DNA from: JADJOY01 sp016713535 [NCBI: Deltaproteobacteria bacterium]
GTDB taxonomy: Bacteria; JADJOY01
NCBI GenBank assembly: GCA_016713535.1
Contig: JADJOY010000038.1
Coordinates: 1-64,000, forward strand
DNA length: 64,000 nt
Direction: 5' to 3'
Part shown: positions 47,192-55,849 of the stretch, piece by piece
Layout of the letters: the number at the start of each line of letters is the position of its first letter
Numbering within the stretch: position 1 is the stretch's first letter
Notes under the pieces: model-generated
What the model saw: the letters and a program-made list of their open reading frames with translations, nothing else
Database searches by the model: none
Told to the model about the DNA's origin: nothing
Made by a program: the position numbers and the translations under genes

Positions 47192-48286
47192 ATGCCCTTG
47201 GACGCCCACATCCCCCGCGGACCAGGCACCCGGAGCCAGACCCGGGCCGGGCGGACCGAGCCGCCCCTGGTGAGCCTGATCATGCCGATCCGTAACGAGG
47301 CGGGCTTCATCACGCGCAGCCTGGGCGCGGTCCTGGCGCAGGATTACCCGCCGGAACGGCTGGAGATCTGGGTCGCGGACGGCATGTCGTCGGACTCCAC
47401 CCGCTCGCTGGTCGGCGAGCTGATCGCCGCCGACGCCGCCCGGGTGGGCGCGACGACGGCGCGGGTCCGCGTCATCGACAATCCCGAGGGCATCGTCCCC
47501 ACCGCGATGAACCGCGCCATGCGGCTCGCACGCGGCGAGGTCGTGGTGCGGGTCGACGGGCACTGCGAGGTGCCCCGCCACTACGTGTCACGGGCGGTCG
47601 AGCTCCTCGAGCGCGACGGGATCGCCGGGGTGGGCGGTCCGGTCGAGACCCTCGGGAGCTCGTACGCGGCCCGGGCCATTTCGCTCGCGATGAGCAGCGC
47701 CTTCGGCGTGGGGCCTGGCTCGTTCCGGACCGCCCAGGCGACCGAGCGATAGGCCGACACGGTTCCGTTCCCCGCTTACCGGCGAGACGTCATCGAGGCC
47801 GCGGGTCCCTACGACGAGGAGCTCGTGCGCAACCAGGACGACGAATACAACTACCGTCTGCGCAAGCTCGGCTTCCGGTTGCTGCTGAGCCCGTCGCTCA
47901 CCAGCCGCTACCACGGCCGCTCGTCGTTTCGCGGGCTCGCCCGTCAATACGCGGGCTACGGGCTGTGGAAGGTGCGGGTGCTGCAGAAGCACCCTCGGCA
48001 GATGCAGGCCCGCCAGTTCGCTCCGCCGCTCGCCGTCGCGGGGGGCCTGGCGCTCGTGGCCGCGGCGCCGGTGAGCGGGCCGGCGGTGGGCGTCCTCGCG
48101 GCCGCCGTGGTGGGCTACGGGCTCACCGCCAGCGCTGCCGCGGCGCGCGCGTGCGCCGGTGGTCGGGCGCGGCTATGGCCCGGGGTGGTCGCTGCTTACG
48201 CGCTCATGCACTTCTCCTACGGCGCGGGGTTTCTCGCCGGGCTGTGGCGGTTTCGCCGCCGCTGGGCGGACCGGGGGCTCGCATGA
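47192..48286 (+). CDS. Glycosyltransferase family 2 interrupted by an in-frame TAG
   Basis: GT2 enzyme with C-terminal membrane helices, about 364 residues. The catalytic half shows VSLIMPIRNEAGFITRSL, VADGMSSDSTRSLV and the DxD-like VRVDGHCEV; then, after the stop, ADTVPFPAYRRDVIEAAGPY, the base-region NQDDEYNYRLRKLGF and two hydrophobic segments. A TAG at 47750-47752 lies in the same reading frame, between ATER and ADTVPF. Unlike the other breaks this is a substitution-type stop (CAG to TAG would restore Gln), not an indel. GGAGG precedes the ATG at 47192. The stop overlaps the next methyltransferase (ATGA). Real nonsense mutation or base error cannot be told apart here. Confidence 0.75.
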
Positions 48287-49005
48287 CCGGCACCTCGCTC
48301 CCGCACCCATTCGCCGAAGAGCGTCTTCGCATCGTCGCCGAGTACGCGCGTCGCGCCCGCGAGGTGCCCGCCGATCTGTGGGCGCCGTGGCAGCCGGCCG
48401 CGAGCTTCTTGCTGCGGCGCCGTGGCGCGCAGGCGGCGCGCCTCCTCGCCGGCGAGGGGGTGTTCCCGGCGGCTGGCTCGCCGTGCCTCGAGGTCGGCTG
48501 CGGCGCCGTGGGCTGGCTCGGCGAGCTGATCGGATGGGGCCTTCGCAGCGCCGACCTCCACGGCCTCGACCTCGAACGCAGCCGGGTCGAGCGGGCACGC
48601 GCGGCGCTGCCCGCCGCGGACATCCGCATCGGCGACGCCGCCGAGCTGCCGTGGCCCGACGAGCGCTTCGCGCTGGTGATCGCGTCGACGCTGATGAGCT
48701 CGGTGCTCGAGCCCCGGATGCGCGTCGCGATCGCCGCGGAGATCACCCGCGTGCTGCGTCCCGGCGGGGCACTGCTCTGGTACGACCTCCGCGTCCCCAA
48801 CCCACGCAACCCCACCGTCCGGCCGGTGTCGCGCCGAGAGCTCGCGGCGCTCTTTCCGGGCCTCGTGGGGCCGGTCGAGACCGCCACCTTGGCCGCGCCG
48901 CTGGCACGCCACGTCGCACCGTGGAGCGAGCTCGTCGCGGGCGCGCTCGAGCGCTGTCCCTGGCTCCGGACGCACCTCCTCGCGGTGCTGGCTCGGAGGA
49001 CGTGA
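48283..49005 (+). CDS. Class I SAM-dependent methyltransferase
   Basis: A 240-residue cytoplasmic methyltransferase. Motif I is LEVGCGAVGWLGELIGWGL, the strand-2 acid is LHGLDLERSRVERAR, motif II is DIRIGDAAELPWPDERFALV, and EITRVLRPGGALLWYDLRVP is motif III. It resembles Methyltransf_11-type enzymes. The ATG at 48283 overlaps the GT2 stop, and the aminotransferase follows three bases later, so it belongs to the sugar-assembly operon. Likely methylates a glycan or nucleotide sugar; substrate unknown. Confidence 0.85.
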   Translation: MTGTSLPHPFAEERLRIVAEYARRAREVPADLWAPWQPAASFLLRRRGAQAARLLAGEGVFPAAGSPCLEVGCGAVGWLGELIGWGLRSADLHGLDLERSRVERARAALPAADIRIGDAAELPWPDERFALVIASTLMSSVLEPRMRVAIAAEITRVLRPGGALLWYDLRVPNPRNPTVRPVSRRELAALFPGLVGPVETATLAAPLARHVAPWSELVAGALERCPWLRTHLLAVLARRT

Positions 49006-49008
49006 ACC

Positions 49009-50283
49009 ATGCAGCTCACCCCTGAACGCGACGCGCGGCCGCCGCTCCGGGTCCACCGGGTGGAGGCGCCGGAGGTGCCCTTCTACCGGCCGGACATCGG
49101 CCAGGAGGAGATCGACGAGGTGGTCGCGACGCTGCGCGCCGGGTGGCTCACCACCGGGCCGCGCGCGCGGCGCTTCGAGGAGTGCTTCCGCGCAGCCGTC
49201 GGCGCTCGCCACGCGGTGGCGCTCAACTCGTGCACCGGTGCCCTTCACCTCGCGGTGGAGGCGCTCGGGCTGGACGCGGGCGCCGTGGTGGTCGTTCCCA
49301 CCATGACCTTCGCCGCCACCGCCGAGGTCGTTCGCTACCGGGGCGCCTACCCGCTCCTGACCGACTGCGACGAGCGGACCTTGCACCTCGACGTGGCCGA
49401 CGCCGAGCGCCGCCTGGAGCGCTGGCCCGGCGCGACCGACCTAGCGGGCAACGTGGTCCCGGAGCGCGTCGCGGGAGTGATCCCCGTTCACGTCGCCGGC
49501 TCGATGATGGATCTCGACGGAGTCTCCCGTCTCGCCGAGCGTCACCGGGCGTGGGTGGTCGAGGACGCGGCACACGCGTTTCCCGCCGCGTGGCGGCGCA
49601 CGGAGCGGAACGGCTGGCGGCGCTGCGGCGAGGGTGGCTCGCGCGTCGCGTGCTTCTCGTTCTACGCCAACAAGACCATCACCACCGGTGAGGGAGGCAT
49701 GGCGGTGACCGACGACGGCGAGCTCGCCGAGCGGATCCGCCGCCTGTCGCTCCACGGTCTGACGCTCGGCGCCGCCGATCGCTACTCGCAGAGCGGCCGC
49801 CCCGACTACGAGATCACCGCCCCCGGCTACAAGTACAACCTCACCGACATCGCCGCGTCCCTGGGGATCCACCAGGTGGCGCGCGCCGAGTCCATGCGGG
49901 TGCGCCGCCAGCGGATCGCGGAGCGCTATCTCGCCGCATGGCACGACCTCGACGAGCTCGAGCTGCCGCCGGTCGACCCGAACCGCATCCACGCCTGGCA
50001 CCTCTTCCCGGTCCGGCTCCACCTCGAGCGCCTCGACGCCGACCGCGATCAGATCCTGGTCGACCTCAAGGAGCGGGGCGTCGGCTGCTCGGTCCACTGG
50101 AAGCCGCTCCACCTCCACGCCTACTACCGCGAACGCTACGGCTGGCGCCCCGAGGACTTTCCGGTGGCGACCCGCGTGTGGCGGCGGCTGGTGAGCGTTC
50201 CGCTGTTCTCGGCGATGAGCGACGCGGAGGTCGAGCACGTCGCCGAGACCGTCCGCGAGGTGTGCCGCCGCCATGCGCGCTGA
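49009..50283 (+). CDS. DegT/DnrJ/EryC1-family sugar aminotransferase
   Basis: PLP-dependent enzyme that makes an amino sugar on a nucleotide carrier, 424 residues. The PLP-binding lysine is Lys222 in FYANKTITTGEGG. Other family motifs are ALNSCTGALHLAVEALGL, VVVVPTMTFAATAEV, VVEDAAHAFPA and GYKYNLTDIAASLG. The LHGLTLGAADRYSQSG and WKPLHLHAYYRE segments resemble enzymes of the PseC/ArnB type. It sits directly ahead of the initiating sugar transferase. The product is probably an amino-deoxy sugar in the exopolysaccharide. Confidence 0.92.
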   Translation: MQLTPERDARPPLRVHRVEAPEVPFYRPDIGQEEIDEVVATLRAGWLTTGPRARRFEECFRAAVGARHAVALNSCTGALHLAVEALGLDAGAVVVVPTMTFAATAEVVRYRGAYPLLTDCDERTLHLDVADAERRLERWPGATDLAGNVVPERVAGVIPVHVAGSMMDLDGVSRLAERHRAWVVEDAAHAFPAAWRRTERNGWRRCGEGGSRVACFSFYANKTITTGEGGMAVTDDGELAERIRRLSLHGLTLGAADRYSQSGRPDYEITAPGYKYNLTDIAASLGIHQVARAESMRVRRQRIAERYLAAWHDLDELELPPVDPNRIHAWHLFPVRLHLERLDADRDQILVDLKERGVGCSVHWKPLHLHAYYRERYGWRPEDFPVATRVWRRLVSVPLFSAMSDAEVEHVAETVREVCRRHAR

Positions 50284-50999
50284 GCACGGGCGGATTCCGG
50301 CGCGGCGACCGCCACGAGCCGCGTGGGCTGTCGCGCGCGCTCGAGGTCGGGGTGGCGCTGGCCGCGCTCGTCGTGGCGGCCCCCGCGATCACCGTCGCGG
50401 CGCTCGCGATCGTCGCCACGTCGGGTCGCCCGGTGCTGTTCCGCCAGGTCCGCGTGGGGCTCGGCGGGCGCCCGTTCACGTTGCTCAAGCTGCGCACCAT
50501 GCGCGCGGGGCGGGGGATCGGTGTCACCGCGTCGGACGACGCACGCGTCACGGCGGTCGGCCGCGTGCTGCGGCGCACCAAGCTCGACGAGCTTCCCGAG
50601 CTCTGGAACGTGGCGCGGGGCGACATGGCGCTGGTGGGACCGCGCCCCGAGCTGCCGTGCTTCGTGGACCTCGCGAACCCGCGCTGGCGCCGCGCGCTGT
50701 CGGTGCGTCAGGCCCCAGCCGACCCGGTCACGATCGCGCTGCGTGACGAGGAGGGGTTGCTCGGGCAGGTGCCCGGCGATCGCGAGGCCTTCTATCGAGC
50801 GGTGTGGCTGCCGCGCAAGCTCGACGGATACGTCCGCTACCTGGAACGGCGCAGCCCGCTCCGCGACCTCAAGGTGCTGGCGCGGACCGTGATCGCGGTG
50901 GTGGCGCCGGACGTCGCATCGTGCGGCGCGTGGCGAGACCTGGTCGAGTCGAGCACGACGACGACAGGAGGAGTGGACCATGGCACCCCGGCTTCGTGA
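50280..50999 (+). CDS. Undecaprenyl-phosphate sugar-phosphotransferase (initiating transferase)
   Basis: Bacterial sugar transferase (WcaJ/PglC type) that loads the first sugar phosphate on undecaprenyl phosphate. After one hydrophobic membrane re-entrant segment (VALAALVVAAPAITVAALAI) come FRQVRVGLGGRPFTLLKLRT, RRTKLDELPELWNVARGDMA and GPRPELP, the family core. Length is about 239 residues, the small monotopic form. The start is uncertain: in frame there is a CTG at 50280 that forms a CTGA overlap with the aminotransferase stop, and the first GTG (50352) falls inside the membrane segment. A slip after the ATG at 50273 is the other explanation. Confidence 0.8.
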   Translation: MSTGGFRRGDRHEPRGLSRALEVGVALAALVVAAPAITVAALAIVATSGRPVLFRQVRVGLGGRPFTLLKLRTMRAGRGIGVTASDDARVTAVGRVLRRTKLDELPELWNVARGDMALVGPRPELPCFVDLANPRWRRALSVRQAPADPVTIALRDEEGLLGQVPGDREAFYRAVWLPRKLDGYVRYLERRSPLRDLKVLARTVIAVVAPDVASCGAWRDLVESSTTTTGGVDHGTPAS

Positions 51000-52978
51000 C
51001 TGGCGAGCGCGCGGAGCCGCGAGCGCGTCGGCGTTCCTCGACGTTCTCCGTCGCCATCGACGGTCGTTGATCCTGCTCTCGAACTCCGTGATCGTCGCGG
51101 GCGCCTACCTGCTCGCGTTCGTGCTGCGTTTCGACTACCCGATCCCGCCGGCGGAGGTCGCCACCGCGCTGCGCACGCTGCCGCTCGTGATCGCGTGGAA
51201 GCTGCTCGTGTTCCGGTGGTTCGGGATCGACCGGGGCTGGTGGCGCTTCACCCGGGTATCGGACGTCCTCGGCATCGTCGCCGCGAACACCGTCGCCTCG
51301 GTCGGCACGGTGTGGGTGGTGTTCTACGTGTTCCGGCTCGATCATTACCCCCGCACCATCCCCCTCCTCGACCTCATGGCGTGCGCCACGCTGCTGGCCA
51401 GCGCGCATGGTGACTCGCAAGGTCTTCGAGGTCCTCGAGGCGTGGCGGGTGGTCGGGCCGGTCGAAGCGCCGCGGCGGGTGCTGATCGTGGGGGCCGGCG
51501 CTCACGGAGTGCAGGTCGTGGACGAGCTGGTCCACACCCGCGTGTCGAGCCACGTGGTGGTCGGCTTCGTCGACGACGACCCCGCCAAGCGCGAGACCGT
51601 GGTGCGCGGCGTCCCCGTCCTCGGTGACGCGGCCGACATCCCGCGGCTGGCGGTCACCCACGCGGTGGACGAGGTGCTGCTCGCGGTGCCGCGCGCCAGC
51701 GCCGAGGACGTGCAGCGCATCACGACCCACTGCGAGGCCTCGGGGAAGCCGTTCCGCACCCTCCCCACGTTCGGGGATCTGGCGCGTGGTCAGGTGCTCT
51801 TCGAGCAGGCGCGGCGGGTCAAGGACACCGACATCATCGGCCGTCCGGTGGCACGCCGCGACGACTCGATCCCGCACGCGCTGGTGCACGGCAAGCGCGT
51901 GGTCGTGACCGGTGCGGCGGGCTCGATCGGCTCCGAGATCGTCCGCCAGGTGGCGGGCCTCGATCCCGAGCTGCTGGTGCTCCTCGATCACGCCGAGACG
52001 CCGCTCTTCTACCTGGAGCGCGAGCTTCGCGAGCGCTTCGCCGGGCTCCGGATGGTCGTCCTCACCGGTTCGATCGTCGACGCCGGGTGGCTCGAGCCGG
52101 AGCTCGCCCGGGTACGCCCCGAGCTGATCTTCCACTGCGCGGCCTACAAGCACGTGCCCATGATGCAGAGCAATCCGCGCGCGGCGCTGCGCACCAACCT
52201 CCTCGGCAGCTACCGGCTGGCGAAGGTCGCCGCGTCGCTGGGCGTCGACTGCATGGTGAACGTGTCGACCGACAAGGCGGTGTGCCCGAGCACCGTGATG
52301 GGGCTGACCAAGCGCCTCGCGGAGCTCGCGCTGAAGGAGCTCGACCGGATCACGCCGCATACGCGCTTCGTGAGCGTGCGCTTCGGCAACGTCATGGACT
52401 CGCAGGGCAGCGTGGTGCCGATCTTCCGCGCGCAGATCGAGCGCGGCCAGCCGGTGACGGTGACCGAGCCCGAGGCCACGCGTTACTTCATCACCATCGC
52501 CGAGGCGGCGCACCTGGTGCTCCAGGCGGCGGCCCGCGGCCGGGGTGGGGAGATCTTCCTCCTCGACATGGGGGAGCCGGTACGGATCGGCACCCTCGCC
52601 GAGAAGATGATCCGCATGTCGGGCTTCGAGCCGCACCGCGAGATCCCGATCCGTCAGCTCGGGCTGCGCGGCGGCGAGAAGCTGCACGAGCGTCTTCACT
52701 GCCCGCACTCCGATCGCATCCGGCGGGTCGGAGACGGGCTGCTGGTGGTCGAGGGAGACGCGCGCTTGCCGCTGGACGTCGACGACGTGTTCCGGCTCCT
52801 CGTGGAGCGCCTGGGCGACGTACCTCCCGAGGTGGTCGACGGACGCTGCCTGGTGAGCATGCTCCTGCCCGAGATCGCGGATTGCGAGGGCATGCGAGCC
52901 GGCGCATCCGAGCCGCCTCACGCGGCGGTGGTGCTGCACGTGACCGCCGAGACGGAGACGTGGGCGAGCCCCGTGTGA
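50980..52978 (+). CDS. Membrane-bound nucleotide-sugar dehydratase/epimerase (CapD/WbpM-like, frameshifted)
   Basis: NDP-sugar 4,6-dehydratase of the FlaA1/CapD/WbpM family, about 666 residues when repaired. Four N-terminal helices (SLILLSNSVIVAGAYLLAFV onward) precede a CoA-binding-like domain (VLIVGAGAHGVQVVDELVHT). The catalytic SDR domain follows: GxxGxxG in VVTGAAGSIGSEIVRQVA, CAAYKHVPMM, VNVSTDKAVCPSTVMGLTKR and FVSVRFGNVMDSQGSVVPIF. Loss of two bases in a CG repeat near 51405 separates LLASA from MVTRKVFEV. A good ribosome site (AGGAGGAG) precedes the ATG at 50980. It would supply the deoxy-keto sugar used by the aminotransferase. Confidence 0.9.
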
Positions 52979-55827
52979 CCCCCGTGCTTCGCGGCGCGGC
53001 GGCGGCGAGCGCGATCGCGGGCCGTGTGGCGGCGATCGGCTTCGCGGCGCTGATGGTGCTGACACCGCTCGCCCTGGGGGGCGTGCCGCGCCCGGCGGCC
53101 GCGCTGGCCGGGGTGGTGGCGTTCGCGGTGGCGCTCGCCGTGCTCGCCGAGCGCGCGCTCGCGGTGCGTGGCGCGTGCATGCGGCTCGCGGCCGGGCCGC
53201 TCGCGCGCGAGCACCGCCTGCGGCTCGCGCTGGTGCGCGGGGCGCTCGTGATCGCCGGGCTCGCCCTGGTGCCACTGCCTCGCGGCGTCCTCGCCGTTCT
53301 GGCACCGAGCACGGCGCGGCTCCTCGACGAGGTCTGCGGCGTCGCGGCGCCCGGCGTCACGAGCTCGTGCGGCTCGCCGGCATCGTGGCACCCGCTCAGC
53401 CTCGCGCCCGCCGACTCCATCGCCGCGCTGGTCCGGCTCCTCGCGGTCCTCGCGGTGATGGGAGCCGTCTCATCTTCGGGCTCGTTCGGCGAGCGTGGGG
53501 GCGGCGCTCGCTCGCCACGCCCGGCCGCGCTGGTGCTGACGCTGGTCGCGCTCGCCGCGACGATCACCTCGACGCTGGCGCTCGTGCAGCAAGCGACCTG
53601 GAACGGTCGAATCTGGTGGATGCTCACACCCACCGACTGGGCGGGGCAGGTCCCCGACGGTGCGCGCGCGAGCGGCCCGTTCGTGAACCCCGATCACTTC
53701 GCCGCGTTCGCGTGGCTGGGAGCCGTGGCGGGTGCGGCGTTGGTGGTGCAAGCCCGCTTCGCGACCAACCGCTTCACGCCACGAATGCGGGACGTGCTGA
53801 GCGTCGGCGGCGCCGCCGCGGTCGTCACCTGCGGTCTCGGCGTGGTCGCGAGCGGCTGTCGCACGGCCACCGCCGCGGCACTCGCCGTCGCGGTCCTCTG
53901 GCTGTGGCTGGCGCGGCGCTGGCGAGCGATGGATCGGGGGACGTCGGCGGCGGATCTCGCGCGGGGACAGCCCGCACACGAGGCGCGCCGAGCCCGCCGC
54001 TGGGTTCTCCAGGCGGTGGTGCTGGTGGCGCTCGCGGCTCTCGCGTGGCTGGGCTCGCGGAACACGCGCACGCTGACCGATCGCTGGGTCACGGTCTTCC
54101 TGGGCGGCTTCGGCGGCGCGGCCTTTAGCGCTCGGACCGCGGTGTGGAGCGGCACCGCGGCGATGATCGAGGCCTTTCCCATGGGCGTGGGGTTGGGAGC
54201 GTGGCCCGTGCTCCACTCGCTCTTCGTCCGGCCTCCGGCACACGGCTGGTCGTGGCGGCATGCCCACAGCGAGCCGCTCGAGCTGGTCGCCGAGGTCGGC
54301 CTGTTGGGCGGGCTGGTGTTCGCGGCGGCGCTCATCCAGGCGGGGCGCGCCGTTCTCCGTCGCCACCGCGACGAACCTCCCCACGAGCTCTCCGACCGCG
54401 CCCGCTGGGTGCTCGTCGTGGGCCTCGCGGGCACGGCGCTGCACGCGTGCGTGGACTTTCCGCTGCGTGCGCCAGCCTGCGCGCTGGCGCTGGCGGCGCT
54501 CGTGGGTGCGGGGCTCCGGCGCCGCGGCGATCTCACCGTGGACCGCGTCGCCGTCGGCGCGAGCGCGCCGCGGGAGCGGCGCGCGGCACGCTGGGCCTGG
54601 ACGAGTGCCGGCGTGGTGGCGGCGCTGGTGCTGGCCGCCGGACTGGCGAGCTCGCTCGCCGAGCTCTCGCCCCGGTTCAGCCGGCTGAGGCTCGGTCCCG
54701 CCCGCGCCGAGGTCGCGCTCGGCCTGGCGCGAGCGGGCCTCTCGGCCGTGGGTGGCCCCGCCGCGCTTCCTGTCGAGCAGGCGGAGACGGTCGCCGCGGC
54801 GTTCCGCGGCGCGCTCGCCGCGAGCCCCGCTTCGGCGGAGGCACACCACGGCGTGGCCGTGACGACGCCCGACGCCCTGGAAGCGGCGCGAGAGCTGGCC
54901 ATCGCCGCGACGCTCGCGCCCTGGAACGCTCTCTACCAGGATCAGCTCGCGATGCTCGAGCTCGCTCGCGGAGACGACGAGCGCGCCAGGTACCACGTGG
55001 CGCGTGCGGTGCGTGCGGCCCCCGAGCTCGAGCGCCATCCGTACCTGGCGCGTGGCGGAGCTGCCGGGCTCGGCACCGCGCTGGCGGACGCGGTCGAGGC
55101 GGGCCTGACGCGCGCGTTCCACGAGGGGACGGACCCGCGCCTGGCCGGATCGAGCCTCGCTCGATTCCACGAGCAGCGCGGTGCGCCCGCAGCACAAGGC
55201 GAGGCGCTGATGGCGCTGAGCGAGGTCGACCCGGGCGAGCGCCGCTGGTTGCTGGGAGCGGTGCGCGCGTTTCGGCACGCCGGTGAGCAAGCTCGTGCGG
55301 ACGCCGCCGAGGCGCGGCTCCTCGATGCCGCGGGTGGCGATCGGGTCGCGGCGGAGATCGCGCTCGCGCTCGACGTCTACGTCCCGCTCGGTTCGCTCGA
55401 TCGCGCGACCGCGATCGTCGACCTCGCCGAACGTCGAGAGGGTCCGCGGGGCTCGCTCGAGCTGGCGCGCGGGCGCATCGCGCTCGCGCGTCACGACGGC
55501 ACCGCCGCGGTCTCGGCCTTCCAGCGCGGCGTGGAGCGCATGCCGGGCTCGACGGAGGCGGCGCTGCTCCTCGCCTCGGCGCTGCGGGCGGAGCACCGAT
55601 CGAGCGAGTCGCTGGTCGCGTACCGGCGGGCCCTCGACCTCGGGGCGGACACCCCGGCGGTGTGGGCTGCGATCGGTGATCTGCACGAGCTGCGCCGCGA
55701 GTACCGGCAAGCCGTCGAGGCGTATCGAGCGGTGTTACGGGACCTTCCCGACGATCGGCGCATCCACGACGCGCTCACCCGCGCCGAACGCCGCGCTCGC
55801 GGCGAATCCGCGCCGACGCCTTCGTGA
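52975..55827 (+). CDS. O-antigen ligase/polymerase with C-terminal TPR domain
   Basis: A 950-residue protein starting at the GTG overlapping the CapD-like stop (GTGA at 52975). The first 560 residues or so hold 10-12 membrane helices and a Wzy_C/O-antigen-ligase signature, SGPFVNPDHFAAFAWLGA, and AFPMGVGLGAWPVLHSLF. The C-terminal third (from about 54780) is soluble, mostly helical and TPR-like (AYRRALDLGADTPAVWAAIG, YRQAVEAYRAVLRDLPDD). The ligase domain would transfer the polymer, and the TPR would dock other proteins. It is the last plus-strand gene of the locus. Confidence 0.82.
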   Translation: MTPVLRGAAAASAIAGRVAAIGFAALMVLTPLALGGVPRPAAALAGVVAFAVALAVLAERALAVRGACMRLAAGPLAREHRLRLALVRGALVIAGLALVPLPRGVLAVLAPSTARLLDEVCGVAAPGVTSSCGSPASWHPLSLAPADSIAALVRLLAVLAVMGAVSSSGSFGERGGGARSPRPAALVLTLVALAATITSTLALVQQATWNGRIWWMLTPTDWAGQVPDGARASGPFVNPDHFAAFAWLGAVAGAALVVQARFATNRFTPRMRDVLSVGGAAAVVTCGLGVVASGCRTATAAALAVAVLWLWLARRWRAMDRGTSAADLARGQPAHEARRARRWVLQAVVLVALAALAWLGSRNTRTLTDRWVTVFLGGFGGAAFSARTAVWSGTAAMIEAFPMGVGLGAWPVLHSLFVRPPAHGWSWRHAHSEPLELVAEVGLLGGLVFAAALIQAGRAVLRRHRDEPPHELSDRARWVLVVGLAGTALHACVDFPLRAPACALALAALVGAGLRRRGDLTVDRVAVGASAPRERRAARWAWTSAGVVAALVLAAGLASSLAELSPRFSRLRLGPARAEVALGLARAGLSAVGGPAALPVEQAETVAAAFRGALAASPASAEAHHGVAVTTPDALEAARELAIAATLAPWNALYQDQLAMLELARGDDERARYHVARAVRAAPELERHPYLARGGAAGLGTALADAVEAGLTRAFHEGTDPRLAGSSLARFHEQRGAPAAQGEALMALSEVDPGERRWLLGAVRAFRHAGEQARADAAEARLLDAAGGDRVAAEIALALDVYVPLGSLDRATAIVDLAERREGPRGSLELARGRIALARHDGTAAVSAFQRGVERMPGSTEAALLLASALRAEHRSSESLVAYRRALDLGADTPAVWAAIGDLHELRREYRQAVEAYRAVLRDLPDDRRIHDALTRAERRARGESAPTPS

Positions 55828-55849
55828 GGCGCCCCGGCCCGCGTCCGTC

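Noticed and set aside
36132-55827. Exosortase/PEP-CTERM-type exopolysaccharide locus
   Set aside because: No exosortase-like membrane protease, PEP-CTERM sorting tail, or XrtA-associated genes such as PrsK/PrsR were seen. The content fits a Wzx/Wzy or capsule-type system.
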